From the NCBI GenBank assembly GCA_013339765.2, contig CM023454.1:37624950-37688949 (forward strand): 64,000 nt of DNA. Direction: 5' to 3'. Positions 22,405 to 31,673 of the stretch are shown here, in pieces. The notes under the pieces are model-generated. The model searched no databases and was not told the DNA's origin. It was given only the letters and a program-made list of their open reading frames with translations. The stretch's first letter is position 1. Each line of letters starts with the position of its first letter. Origin of the DNA: Haemaphysalis longicornis (taxonomy: Eukaryota; Arthropoda; Arachnida; Ixodida; Ixodidae). Made by a program: the position numbers and the translations under genes.

Positions 22405-23177
22405 GCTGCCGCGCTCTTGGTGGGTTCAGCCCTACCGCTAGCCATGCGGCTAGTATGTGCCGAATTCTCCGTTCGGAGTGGGAAAAACAACGACGCTTCT
22501 ACCGTGATGCGCTCTACAACCTGGTACAAGGTCAGCGAGTGTCTTCGTTCGGCAAGAAAAAAGATGGCGTGAATACAACGCACAGATGACTCTGCAGCCG
22601 AGAGTAGTGGCAGTCGGCCCTCCTTGGACTTCGGGTGCGTCGTCCAAGGCCCCTCCCGCTCTGGATAAACCCGTCTTCACTGACAGCGGCGTCACCCTTC
22701 CAGACTACGTGCAACACACACTCAGCTTCGGTCCGAAGTTCGCCGTTCAGCCCAAGGCTTCTGCGGCAAAACTCTTGTCGTTTGTACGTCGAGTATCAAG
22801 CCTGGCGCCGGACAACGAGAAAGAAAGGTGTGTGTCTGAAGGTGTTGATGTACTGATGAGGTGTGGGAAGCAGAAAGCAGGGTTGCCTGTAAAACGGGTT
22901 GCTTCATACTTAAAAGAGAACAACTTGTGTGGTGTGGCAGTCGGACAAAGAAGGGGGTTTTGGGGTGTTCCCTCACGTCAAGTTCCTCGCTAAAGCAGAA
23001 GAAGCGATCGATTCTGTTTTTAGATCTTGTCCTCATGTGTCCTTGAACAAGGTTAAAAAGGTAGCCAAAGAACTTTTGGAAAACCTTAACCTGCACAAGT
23101 TGGCGAAGCAGGTTGATTGCAGCACTAAGGCAGGCCTCGACATGTTTTTTAGCGCCAAAACCCATAAGATTGGTTAG
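22405..23177 (+). pseudogene. Penelope-like RT N-terminal region, right arm (plus strand)
   Basis: Mirror image of the left arm. The same motifs are read on the plus strand: DKPVFTDSGVTLP, LSFGPKF, QSDKEGGFGVF and the terminal FFSAKTHK, ending at 23177. Two frame shifts are arm-specific: a one-base change near 22940 joins a valine-rich frame, and the LVKQ of the left arm reads LAKQ here. The near identity of the arms means either very recent insertion or continued gene conversion between them. Confidence 0.7.
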
Positions 23178-23208
23178 CGCTCGTGCGTGTCCCCTTCGTC
23201 CTGTGTCT

Positions 23209-23235
23209 TGCCTACTGCGCTATACGGTGTTTAGA
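23209..23235. repeat. inverted terminal repeat of the Penelope-like insertion, right end
   Basis: TGCCTACTGCGCTATACGGT and the seven bases after it are the exact reverse complement of 21369-21395. The right end lacks the outer ~31 bases present at the left end. Confidence 0.75.
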
Positions 23236-24480
23236 TCCAACAAGAACGCTTCGATGTTATAGCCCTCCAGGAATCAAACTTAAAAGGAGCTGACATGCCA
23301 ATACAAGGATATGAAGGCTACACTGGTGCCCCTAACGGCGAGATTCCCAACTGCACACTCATCCCATGCACCGACAACTCACGCACCCCTGGGAAATCTC
23401 GAGTATGCAGCTATGTTCGAGAAGACCTTCCACAAGCTGCAATCCAAATTCACGACCTAGCAAACGAATATATAGACTGCTGCGCCGTGACCGTCCGCAT
23501 GAGGGGCACGGATACTACAGTGGGAAAGGTCTATGCCCGACCGAAAGTACCATGGGATGCCGGTATAATGAAAACCCTTTCCACTCACCTTGGTCAAGAT
23601 GCATTAATCATAGAAGACTTCAATGCTCACCATACCGACTTTGGAAGCACTACATGCACCCCTAGAGGCAGAACATTGCTGGATGCACTCGCCTCCTACC
23701 ATATCCTAAACTCCGGGGCACCCACCTTTGTTCGGCGCAACTGAGTTAAAACTGCTTTGGCATCTCCTTCGTTAAGTTCAGTGGCACATACAGTTGGTCT
23801 ACTACTCCCGACACTTGCAGAACAGACCATCATCTAATCATCCAAACCCCGACGCGGGAAAAAGTCACCCCAAAACAAACTTACCATGTCACCAAATGAC
23901 CCCACTTTAAACATCTTAGCCAAGCCATCCCTGAAGATGCGGATTTTGTCTCGGACATCAGCAGCCGCCTCAAGAGGGCACCACTCCTATGTGACGCTCA
24001 ACCCATAAACCCGTCTCAGATATAAAACAATTAGCACTACGAGCCGCCAGACAGAGAGCACAACGCAAAGCAATAAGAACTGGCATACCCCTTAACTGCA
24101 ACACATAATAAAACCGGCTTGACGCTGCCTGCCGTCGACAGGCCATCCAACGTCGAAGACAAGAATAGGAATCCCCCTGCTCAGCAATTGAAGAACTGTC
24201 AAACTCTTCCCGGGCCTGGCGAGTAGTTCTGTCCTTTCTGGATCCCCGCAATCCCCGGCAAACAGCCCTAAGCATAGCAGGTACAAAGGGAATCTCTACA
24301 GAGACACTGGTCTACCTACTTGCCGATGAATTCACACCCGTCGGATGCAGCACTCAAGCAACAGACATTCCACGCTATCGAAAAGACAGACATGGCTTTG
24401 CCATCACTCCAGCTGCCCACGCCTTCGAAAAGCGCCTCGCCTCTCTAACACCATGTCTCAGTAGCCGAAACAGTACCCTC
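23236..24480 (+). pseudogene. LINE C ORF2, rest of endonuclease and linker
   Basis: After the insertion the EEP endonuclease resumes with DVIALQES (catalytic Glu), continues in one open frame 23295-23744 with VKVYARPK-type strand, and reaches EDFNAHHTDFGS, where the family has G-D-F-N-A-H; the Gly-Asp is altered to Glu-Asp. The final S-D-H motif is read near 23825 as RTDHHLI in another frame. From 23745 to 24480 the linker between endonuclease and RT is readable only in short pieces. The domain nicks target DNA for target-primed reverse transcription; this copy is inactive. Confidence 0.7.
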
Positions 24481-25830
24481 ATATCGGCGGCCTGCAATGC
24501 CTCAATAACCATGACTGACCTCCACTCAGCACCAAGAAACACAAAACGCTGTAGCGCCCCGGGACATGACGGAGTAACCTACCAAGCTCTGAAAACCTTG
24601 ACCACCCAGAAAAACATCGATTTCTCAATGCATACAACAGAGCATGGGTCTCCGAAGACCTCCTCACCAACGACCACCAGGCAGTAACCACCCAAGTCCT
24701 AAAGAGAGGCAAGCCCAGCTCGTCCTTAACGTCCTATCGACCAATAGCCCTAACCTCTACCACAGGAAAAGTCATGGAAGCCATCACCTAGAGCGTATAA
24801 CATGGTTTACTGAAATCGCTGGGACCTCCCGGGAGCAACAGACCGGCTTTAGACGATACCGCTGTATAGTCGACTCTCTCGCGGTTGTAGTCTCTCTCCT
24901 CGAAGAAGCCAAGTATGCCAATGAAACTGCTTTCCTTGTCCTCCTTGACATTGAAGCAGCTTTTGACAACCTACCACACTCACAAATCGAAAACGCGCTT
25001 GACGAAATTGGAATCGTGGGCCGCGTACAAAATGACCAGCACGCATTCCTTTCCAACAGGGCCTTCACACTCAAGAATGGACAAATAAACAGCACAGAAC
25101 GGGGGTCACAGTTGCGGTACCCCAGGGAAGCAAACAATCTCCCTTTCTCTTCAACCGATGCCTTGTGCCATCTCCCAAACCCAAACATACAAGGTGCATA
25201 TTACCATTTATGCAGATGATATTGCCCTCTTCGTCTGCGGACCTCCAACTGAGACAAATCGTATCCAAACTTGTCTCCAAGAAAACGTGGACAGTGTTAT
25301 CAACACGCTTTCAACCCTCGGCCTCAAAGCCTCGCCAAATAAAACAGAAGCCCTCTTCCTCTGTCTCCGAGGAGCCAAGAAACCACGACACCTCATGATT
25401 GGTGGTAGCCAAAAATACCATGGCCACCAAGGGTACGAAACTTAGGACTTTTTATCGACCCCAAACGCACCTGAAACCTGCTATCAAAGCCTTAAAAAAA
25501 CAGGCTAGCGCTGCCAAAAAATAGCTCGCAAACTCCTCGCCCGCGACCAGAGCTGTTCACACACCTTGGCACTCTTCATCTACGTAGCCCTTGCAGGTTC
25601 CCAGATCCTCCATGCACTACACCTCATCAACCTCACTGCCATTCAGTGGCAGCGCCTCGATGCCCACCAATGCGCAACAATTCGTTTATGTCTAAGACTT
25701 CCGCGAAGCTCTCAAGTAGTCAGGACCCTCTTTGAAGCTCAGGCATGGCCCCTTTCTCTGCAAGCCAAAGAGATGTCCAACACATCCCACTCCTCCATAA
25801 AACACAACACGGAATGGCACTCCTGGACCG
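24480..25830 (+). pseudogene. LINE C ORF2, reverse transcriptase
   Basis: RT motifs appear in order across shifting frames: CSAPGHDGVTYQALK (~24555), the SYRPIAL block near 24735, a long open piece 24644-25219 with QQTGFRR and LLDIEAAFDNLPHS (first catalytic Asp, ~24945), VPQGSKQSPFLFN (~25120), and HITIYADDIALFV with an unaltered YADD box at 25209-25220. The next block contains GLKASPNKTEAL. The connector follows to about 25830. Despite the intact YADD, at least four frame changes rule out function. Confidence 0.75.
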
Positions 25831-26089
25831 CCTCCAGGTAAGTCCTCACTCAAAAATGGGAGCACTTGCCACAATAAAACAAGAAATCTTCCCTTCCATA
25901 TATAAACACTACTCAACATCAAAACCTGGCCTTCCCCCTTATAATAGACCCCCACTGCGCATTATCACCACCTTACCAGGCACACATCAAAATGTACCAC
26001 ACCCACATGCGCCCTGTACCAAGAGGCAATGGCACGTATACACGAAACCTTCGCTAACACCCCACACCTTAACACGTATGGATCCATCC

Positions 26090-26848
26090 TCAATAGCACC
26101 GGAACAGGCAGAGATGCTTGTATTCCCCTATCATTAGACGACAATTGTACCTGACATCTCAACTTTACTCTTAACTCCATGACAGCAGAAATTGCAGTCC
26201 TACATCTGGCCTGTAACATGGCAAAAAACCACCTCCCACTTGACCCTATAACCATTTTCTCTCACTCAAAGGCTCCAGTGCAAAAGATCCTGAAACCCAA
26301 CCGTGCTACCTGATGCATTCACAACCAAATTGGAAAGATTCACCAACTTGAAGAAGAAGTGTGCAAAGACCACTTCCAATAAATGCCGGGCTTATAGGTC
26401 TCCAAGGAAAAAAGAAAGCCGACGTGCTGGCCTGTGATGCCCACGACTCTCACCAACACCCATTTGACATCTTCCTAGTGAACGCGGCCCGCAACAATAT
26501 TAAACGACATCTGAGTGCATCCCACCACGACCCCCAAGTCTCCCACACATGTCCTTCGCGCCCGCTCCCAGCCCTAGGCCTCACCCGAAAAGACGACTAC
26601 AAAAGACAGGTTCCCCCTTGTGCCACCTATGCCAACTTTCAAATAAGACAATTCAGCACCTCATCTGCGAATGCCCTCACCTTGACATCCCTCGTACCTG
26701 TCTAATCAACGCACTGAGAAGACTCAGATTACCACACTCCACACTTCAAGATATCCTCTTCCCAAATGGACGGGACACCACCCGCCTCAAAGTAGCATAC
26801 CTCATCGTCAAATTCGTCGAAGCCTCTGGCCTCTCTGAAATCCTCTAA
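26090..26848 (+). pseudogene. LINE C ORF2, RNase H and terminal Cys/His region
   Basis: RNase H is read as AEIAVLHLAC (~26185, active-site Glu), ITIFSHSKAPVQ (~26250, where the family has SDSKAA, so the catalytic Asp is His), and MPGLIGLQGKKKADVLACDA (~26380, the P-G-H-x-G block with His replaced by Leu). The terminal part has CHLCQLSNKTIQHLICECPH (26620-26680), a C-x2-C-...-H-x3-C cluster typical of LINE C-termini, and ends at TAA 26846-26848. RNase H would remove the RNA strand after first-strand synthesis. Confidence 0.7.
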
Positions 26849-27012
26849 GCTCAACCCACCTCCCTTCCCTCTACCTCCTTCCACCACCTACACCCCTTTC
26901 TCTCCCATCCACCTAACGCAAACCCACTTAAGGCGTCCTCTCTGAGAGACAGTGAACTGTTTTTTTTTTCTCACTCCCTTTCCTCTCTATTGACCGCAAA
27001 CAACAACAACAA

Positions 27013-27780
27013 AATTAGTTGAAAGTTCGCGCTGATCCCATCGTTTCTGCAGGATTTGTTTTTTTCGCGCTAAGTCCACGTTTCTTCTCCAAGATGAGCC
27101 AGCTTGCCAAACAACAAGCTCTTTCAAAATGGCGGGTTTGTGCTGTTGACAGTGCACTGAGACATCTGCTTCAGCTGCATGCAGTGGTCGCCCACAGGTG
27201 TCAGTACAGTTAACGTACTGTGGCTGAACTTTAATGCCCATGTCATGGCCGAAATTCCGACAGCTTTAGTCCGGCCGGAGTCCGATGACCGCATCTCTGC
27301 TGACCTTCGGTGGCCAGTCTTCGGCCGCACATGGGTGTATTAGAATGGCTGGAGGCCTTCGGTGGGAATCTGGCTTTATGAACGTAAGCCCATGAACCGG
27401 CCGACGGAGACTGGCCGTTAGATGTCCTTGGGAGTACGGCCGTGCACGGCCAAAACGCCCACATTAGGAGCGGCGCTGATTAAATTGATGACACCGGAAT
27501 GAAAACTGGTAGTAAGAAGTTACACATATACTGCTCTGCAGTAAAAAAGATTCAGAGGTCCAAAAGACACCAGGCCATCGGAGCAAAAGGGAAACGTACG
27601 GGAATTCAGTTTGGATCAAGCTTTTCCTTTACAGCAAAACTGAACCGTGAATAAATTGGTGATTTTTGCCTATTCTTTTGTAATATTTCAATGAAGCGAA
27701 GCTGGTTACTGTTTTAAAAGGACCTCTTCAAGAAGTGTGGTATAGTAAGGGATATGGGCATTGGACTCTCCCGGGTTTAG
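27013..27780. other. spacer between two LINE remnants
   Basis: No ORF with recognisable content. It holds a GGCC-rich block (27235-27480, listed separately) and AT-rich flanks. The 80-odd-codon ORFs on the two strands at 26987-27330 overlap one another and look like chance. Confidence 0.5.
27235..27480. repeat. GGCC-rich block related to 18946-19540
   Basis: CGGCC/GGCCG cores occur about ten times in 245 bases, including CTTCGGTGGCCAGTCTTCGG and GGCCGACGGAGACTGGCCG. Phrases such as TTCGGTGGCC also occur in the 19.0-19.2-kb block. It looks like a second, shorter sample of the same degenerate repeat. Confidence 0.35.
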
Positions 27781-28690
27781 CATGTTTAAGGCCAATTCAA
27801 ATTCTACCATTCCACCCGCCATACTGCCGGCTACCTTTATCACTCACGCCAGGTTTCCTGCTGGGGCAGTGTACAACTCAGAAGGAACACTTCTCACCCT
27901 CCTCAACACTCTCTCCACATCAACAACCACTGCCATAAAAATTGCCATAGTAATCGCCCCTACCACTGGCTCGGAATAAGTTTCAAATATTGGAGATCCC
28001 AATCAACCCTGCCGTAAAATTCAAACTTAACGCTTCTCACTTCCAACCTTACACATAATCGCGTAAATCCATATACTTGCCCGTCTCTTTATCGCCTGGA
28101 ACGCTTACCACTAATTCCTCGAGATAATGAGCTGTCTTACGCTGCTGCCCGCACCCTTCCAAATCGCGCGTTTTGCTCAGGGCCATAGTCCACCGCTCGG
28201 CCTCCACCTCACCCCGCTGTTTTCTTGCGCTTCCATGACATCCTGCACCATTATCGCAACCTTCCCCCAGCTTGCCTTAAGCTCACCCGGACCTAACCAT
28301 GGAAGAATGCCCTACTGGCGTCGATTACTAACAATTATTACAACGCACCCATCATCCAATTTAGTTCTCATATTCCCTATCAATGCACCTGTCATTTCTA
28401 CCTCTGTCATGATATACATACCACATGGTGTGGGCCTGCAAAACATCCCATCGCTCAACCATAACCACAACCTTTCCACGAGAAGTGTGTGGGGCTGCTG
28501 ACCACCTCCTATCCCGTTGACTAGACCTGTCTGGTAACCCTTGCCAGATCTGCAGCCAAGGCCTGTGGGTACCTGGGCGTGCTAACCGAGTGACTGCTTG
28601 CATTTGCTACATAAATGGAGCAATGCTGCACCTGCATTTGCTGCAATAAACAATCAATCTCTCATTCTCTCTGTCTCCCTCTGTATGTGT
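27780..28690 (+). mobile_element. LINE 3' end relic (LINE G): RNase H remnant, C-terminus, 3' UTR
   Basis: Degraded but in the right order. At 27850-27980 a frame reads GAVYNSEGTLLTLLNTLSTS...IAIVIAPTTGSE, resembling the first half of LINE RNase H (A-x-V-x-x-x-G before the T-x-A-E-E-x-A-I-A-L block). A segment resembling HDILHHYR...LTRTKPW near 28235-28310 fits the tail that precedes the last exon-like block, and the end, TCLVTLARSAAKACG near 28535-28575, fits the LINE terminal helix (Q-x-x-L-V-x-x-A-x-x-A-A). The 3' UTR has AATAAA near 28647 followed by a pyrimidine-rich CT tail. No RT remains. Confidence 0.5.
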
Positions 28691-29508
28691 CACACTTCCT
28701 CTGAGGGGAGATACATACTATGAATTAGAGTTATAAATAAACCGGGGAATTTGGTTAGGTGGATTCGTGTTTTGGAGTGTTCAAATTTTCCTAATATTCG
28801 CATCAACATGGTTTAGGTATTTATTAAAAATAAAAGCGCTCCGACGCAATTGGTGAAACACTGAAACGTTCGTGAGTGCAGTTGATTTCATCCTATATTC
28901 CTCACACAAAATTGACGCGTAACCATTTGCTTATTAGGTCACGGGGTCTCTTGGGTATGGTATTCACAAGATTTAGGTGCTGTTTAAAAAAATTGACACC
29001 CCATGGAAGTGTAATTGAATGGAATATTTGGAAGGCAGACGGAAGAGATGCACCGAGGGTATTTAGGCTGTGCTGAAATAATTAGGAGGGGGCTCAGTTT
29101 AAACATAAATTAGTCACAAAAATGAAGTGTAAATAGTTTGGTTAAGAAGCTAGGATTTGTATGTGTTCTGGAAACGGCAGGTGTTTTCTCAGAAACAAAG
29201 AAATGACGCTCCAGGCACGTGCACGCACAGAGACTAATAAAGAGGCAAAAGAGAAAAACAGGGCACGACCTTTTTCTACCACCTAAATTTTCATGCATGG
29301 GTTTAGAATTTAAAGTGCATTTGTCAGATAAAAATGGTGTAATTACTTCTTTATTAAAAGCAGTGGTTTTGTACGTGCTTTATGAACGACGGATGGGTGG
29401 TGCAATAAGAAAAGAGAGTCTTTCCGGGGTAATATATCTCCCGCCAAATAAAATGAGGCCAGGAAAAATTGCGTCTTGCCAGTTGCTGTGTAAATTAGTG
29501 GTAGTAAA
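28690..29508. other. AT-rich DNA flanking the Gypsy element
   Basis: Short ORFs only, none recognisable. The last five bases, GTAAA (29504-29508), are the left target-site duplication of the LTR element that follows. Confidence 0.5.
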
Positions 29509-29616
29509 TGTAACCTTTTGGAGTCGCGCACCCTTGCCTGTATCTTGTAATACGACCCCTACCAGACCGTGTCTGTCATAAAGCTGATTGCCAGACCAGC
29601 CTTCGTGCGTGCTACG
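29509..29616 (+). repeat. 5' LTR of the Gypsy element
   Basis: Starts TGTAACC and ends GTGCTACG (CA mutated to CG at the last base). It aligns with 34032-34154 through shared blocks TTGCCTGTATCT, CCCCTACC-GACCGTGT and ATAAAGCTGATTGCCAGACC. It lacks about 15 bases present in the 3' LTR near the CGTGTATTAAGCGCCCGTCT stretch. ATAAAG near its 3' end may be the polyadenylation signal. Confidence 0.8.
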
Positions 29617-29632
29617 TGGTGGCGAAGATGCC
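29617..29632 (+). promoter_or_regulatory. putative primer-binding site
   Basis: TGGTGGCGAAGATGCC begins directly after the 5' LTR. TGG, the complement of a tRNA CCA end, is where minus-strand primer binding should start. I could not assign the tRNA. Confidence 0.45.
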
Positions 29633-29659
29633 ACGCCAGGCATCTTCGCTTCGAAGAAG

Positions 29660-30715
29660 TTCGCCATGGCTGACCCACCATGCCAGCAAGCAGCCCCTGT
29701 CACCACGCTACATCCACCCCCCAAGAGCCCTGGTATATCTCCGCAGACGTCTGGCAGAGCTGGACAACGTGGAAGCGGGAGTTCGAGCGGTTTGCCGCGG
29801 CTACATTCCTGAACCAGCAGCCCAAAGAGGTAAAGGCCGCCACCTTTCTCATGGTATGGGAGAGGATGCTCGTAAAACCTACAGCAGGTTTGTGTTTGAG
29901 GAAGGCTAATATAAGTTGGACATTGCAGTCTTGTTTCAAGCATTCTACACGCCCTCACTCAACCTAGGGTACCACGGGTATCGTTTTGTAATACGTGACC
30001 AGCGTGACAGAGAAAGCTTTAATGACTGGCTAACCGAACTGAGAGCATTGGCCAAGAGTTGGGAATTTGGCAAAATGGATTAACGCATGCAGGGGAGCAG
30101 AATTAGGTTTGGGGTGAACGATAAAAAGCTTCAGGAAACCCGCCACGGTGGTTCACTGGCTAAGGCTTTGCGCTGCTGAGCACGAGGTCGCGGGTTCGAT
30201 TCCCGGTCGCGACGGCCGCTTTTCTGATGGAGGCGAAAAGCAAAAACGCCCATGTGTGCGAGATTTCGGCGCATGTTAAAGATCCCAAGGGGGTCAAAAT
30301 TAATCCGGAGCCCTCCACTACGGCGCGCCTCATCGCCTGCGTTGCGTCGGCGCGTTAAACCCTACAATCAAAAAGCTCCAGGAAAGACTGACTTCGGAGA
30401 ACGCGAACATTGCCAAAACAGTGTAAATGTGCCGCACCCGAGAACAGCGCAAAGAGCAGTGCGAGGCAATGCAAGCAGGCTCGCATGGAAATTCGAATAT
30501 CAATGCAGTCTACAAAAAAGAACTGAGGCGTTGCGGCAGGTGCCCCAAGAAGCTCGAGGCTTATCGCAGATGCCCGGCGAAAGGACGCACATGCAACAAG
30601 TGTGGCCAAAGAAACCATTTCGCCGTCGCATGCAGAACGAAAAGTGAAAAGGTGCGCGTAAGCGCAGACAGCCTTGCAGCAGTGGAAGCCCGAGGAAGAA
30701 CATTTCTGGATTGAC
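29660..30715 (+). pseudogene. gag of the Gypsy element, split by a SINE
   Basis: Frames: an ATG at 29666 with ADPPCQQAAP; after a frameshift, WTTWKREFERFAAATFLNQQ (~29760-29820), the W-x-x-W/F-x-x-x-F-E-x-F capsid start usual in Gypsy gag; then FNDWLTELRALAK near 30020-30055. The SINE interrupts at 30139. Gag resumes at 30370 and ends in a nucleocapsid with CNKCGQRNHFAVAC (30590-30632), a textbook C-x2-C-x4-H-x4-C knuckle, preceded by a degraded first knuckle (CGRCPKKLEAYRRC, 30535-30577). Gag would build the particle and package RNA. Stops and shifts inactivate it. Confidence 0.75.
30139..30369 (+). mobile_element. tRNA-derived SINE (Ruka-like), copy 1
   Basis: 231 bp flanked by AAAAAGCTTCAGGAAA (30123-30138) and AAAAAGCTCCAGGAAA (30370-30385), a 16-bp target-site duplication with one mismatch. 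RNA polymerase III promoter: A box around GGTGGTTCACTGGC (30147-30160) and a perfect B box GGTTCGATTCC (30193-30203). The body, from GGCCGCTTTTCTGATGGAGG on, is shared almost exactly with 57294-57542. It ends TAAACCCTACAATC, with only a trace of the CAAT tail. It is inserted in the sense orientation in gag. From memory, a SINE of this type is described in Rhipicephalus. Confidence 0.88.
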
Positions 30716-30779
30716 GCGTTATCACCAAACTCAGAGAAAGGGCATCGCTCGTCAGCGACAGCGAAAATAGAAGTGACGC

Positions 30780-31365
30780 CCGTCTTGTGCAAATTTGACA
30801 CCAGCGCCAATTGTTCGGTGATATAAAAAAAAAGCTGCATAAAATAACCAACCAAATATTCGAGAGTTTCGACGTCGTGCTGAATAAGTTTTTTGGACAC
30901 CAGAAAAAGGCAACACAACATATACGCTTGGTTGTCGCCGGAACTGAGTCTGGCCTAGAAGCTAACTTCTTCGTCGTCAAAGACGACATTTCTGTAACAC
31001 TCAGTGGTTCTGTCGCAAAAGAGCTTGGGTTACTGCGCACATTCGCGGAGGTGGAGCAACCACAGCTTTACGAAGTCGCGAAACCTTGCGAGGACGTATT
31101 CAACGGCCTAGGCATGCTCACAGATGTTACCTATCGCATGAAGCTTAAGCCACAAGCCCAAGGCGTGATTATGCCGGCAAGAAGGATCCCAATAGTGCTA
31201 CAGGAAAAAAAAAACTCGAACTCGACCGCATGAAAGAAGCACTGGTGATCAAAAAAGCAACCTAGCCAATGGAGTGGCTAGCCACATAAAGAACGGCAAA
31301 ACGCGAATTTGCACGGACCCTACAGAATTAAACAAAGCTCGACTGAGGGAGCACTTCCACATGCC
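30780..31365 (+). pseudogene. pol of the Gypsy element: protease and RT fingers
   Basis: KFDTSANCSV at 30790-30820 is the retroviral-type aspartic protease active site (normally D-T-G-A), with Gly changed to Ser. The open frame 30811-31233 then carries RLVVAGTES, LGLLRTFAEVEQP and the RT lead-in VTYRMKLKPQAQGVIMPARR, in which the family has P-x-R-R-x-P. After a frameshift, NGKTRICTDPTELNKARLRE (to ~31353) is the RT block with the family's D-x-x-x-L-N. The frame is cut at 31365 by the LINE fragment. Confidence 0.75.
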
Positions 31366-31663
31366 GAAGGGTAGAGATTGGGGTTGATGCGGTGTAGGAG
31401 AGTTCGGCAGGGGGTTGTGTGGCTTCTTTGCCCTCAATGTCTCCAGCCGGATACCCGCTACCATTCCCTTTGCGAGTGTCCCCACGACCCATTTCCCCCT
31501 TTTCCTTCCCCCTTACACTATAAGCAGGCCCTGGAGAGCTCCGACCCAGAAGTGCAGTTGGCACTAACCAACCGGGCCGCCCAGGTCACGGAGAACATCA
31601 TATCCTCCGCCACTTCTCTCCCCTAGACCCAGTTTGCAAATAAAGTGTTTCTCCTCCGCCTCC
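31366..31663 (+). mobile_element. 5'-truncated LINE 3' end inserted in Gypsy RT
   Basis: TCCACATGCC flanks it at 31356-31365 and 31664-31673, a 10-bp target-site duplication. The 298-bp insert encodes the last ~75 residues of a LINE ORF2: CPQCLQPDTRYHSLCECPHD (C-x2-C-...-H-x3-C) followed by DPEVQLALTNRAAQVTENII and a stop at 31624-31626. The 3' UTR is just 37 bases: AATAAAG then CTCCTCCGCCTCC. Severe 5' truncation is the usual outcome of target-primed reverse transcription. Its family resembles LINE B or G but is not the same copy. Confidence 0.82.
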
Positions 31664-31673
31664 TCCACATGCC

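Larger units (their letters stand above)
21338..23235. mobile_element. Penelope-like element arranged as a giant inverted repeat, inserted in LINE C
   Basis: The insertion is bounded by TCCAACAAGAAC at 21326-21337 and 23236-23247, a 12-bp target-site duplication. Inside, 21369-22207 and 22405-23235 are inverted copies of each other (about 0.83 kb each) differing at only scattered positions in the stretches I compared. The centre, 22208-22404, is single-copy leader plus a direct repeat of the element's left end: the 58 bases at 21338-21395 recur at 22347-22404. Each arm codes, reading outwards, for the N-terminal part of a Penelope-type RT up to FFSAKTHK, and then jumps to the element terminus. 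RT palm and GIY-YIG endonuclease are missing, so the copy is non-autonomous. Penelope-like elements are known to form partial inverted copies with shared terminal repeats. Confidence 0.85.
20505..27012 (+). mobile_element. I-group non-LTR retrotransposon (LINE C), decayed, interrupted by a Penelope-like element
   Basis: A long LINE read in order on the plus strand: ORF1 zinc-knuckle region (20570-21235), start of ORF2 with the endonuclease (21270-21337, resuming at 23236), RT (24480-25450), connector (to 25830), RNase H (about 26150-26450), terminal Cys/His cluster and stop (26850), then a C-rich 3' UTR ending in an AACAACAACAACAA tail at ~27001-27012. The 1.9-kb stretch 21338-23235 is a later insertion; removing it joins the endonuclease frame exactly. 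Many stops and frameshifts make the copy dead. The 5' end is truncated or eroded near 20505. Confidence 0.85.

Noticed and set aside
22101..22583. 160-codon minus-strand ORF across the palindrome centre
   Set aside because: It runs from the antisense of one arm through the centre into the sense of the other and is created by the inverted repeat.
29380..29958. 192-codon minus-strand ORF
   Set aside because: It is antisense to the 5' LTR and gag of the Gypsy element, whose plus-strand motifs are recognisable.
30147..30203. Functional tRNA gene at the SINE head
   Set aside because: The tRNA-like part continues into a SINE body shared with 57294-57542 and is flanked by a target-site duplication.
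30355..31040. Minus-strand ORFs of 188 and 159 codons
   Set aside because: They are antisense shadows of Gypsy nucleocapsid and protease; the plus strand carries the CCHC knuckle and DTSA motif.
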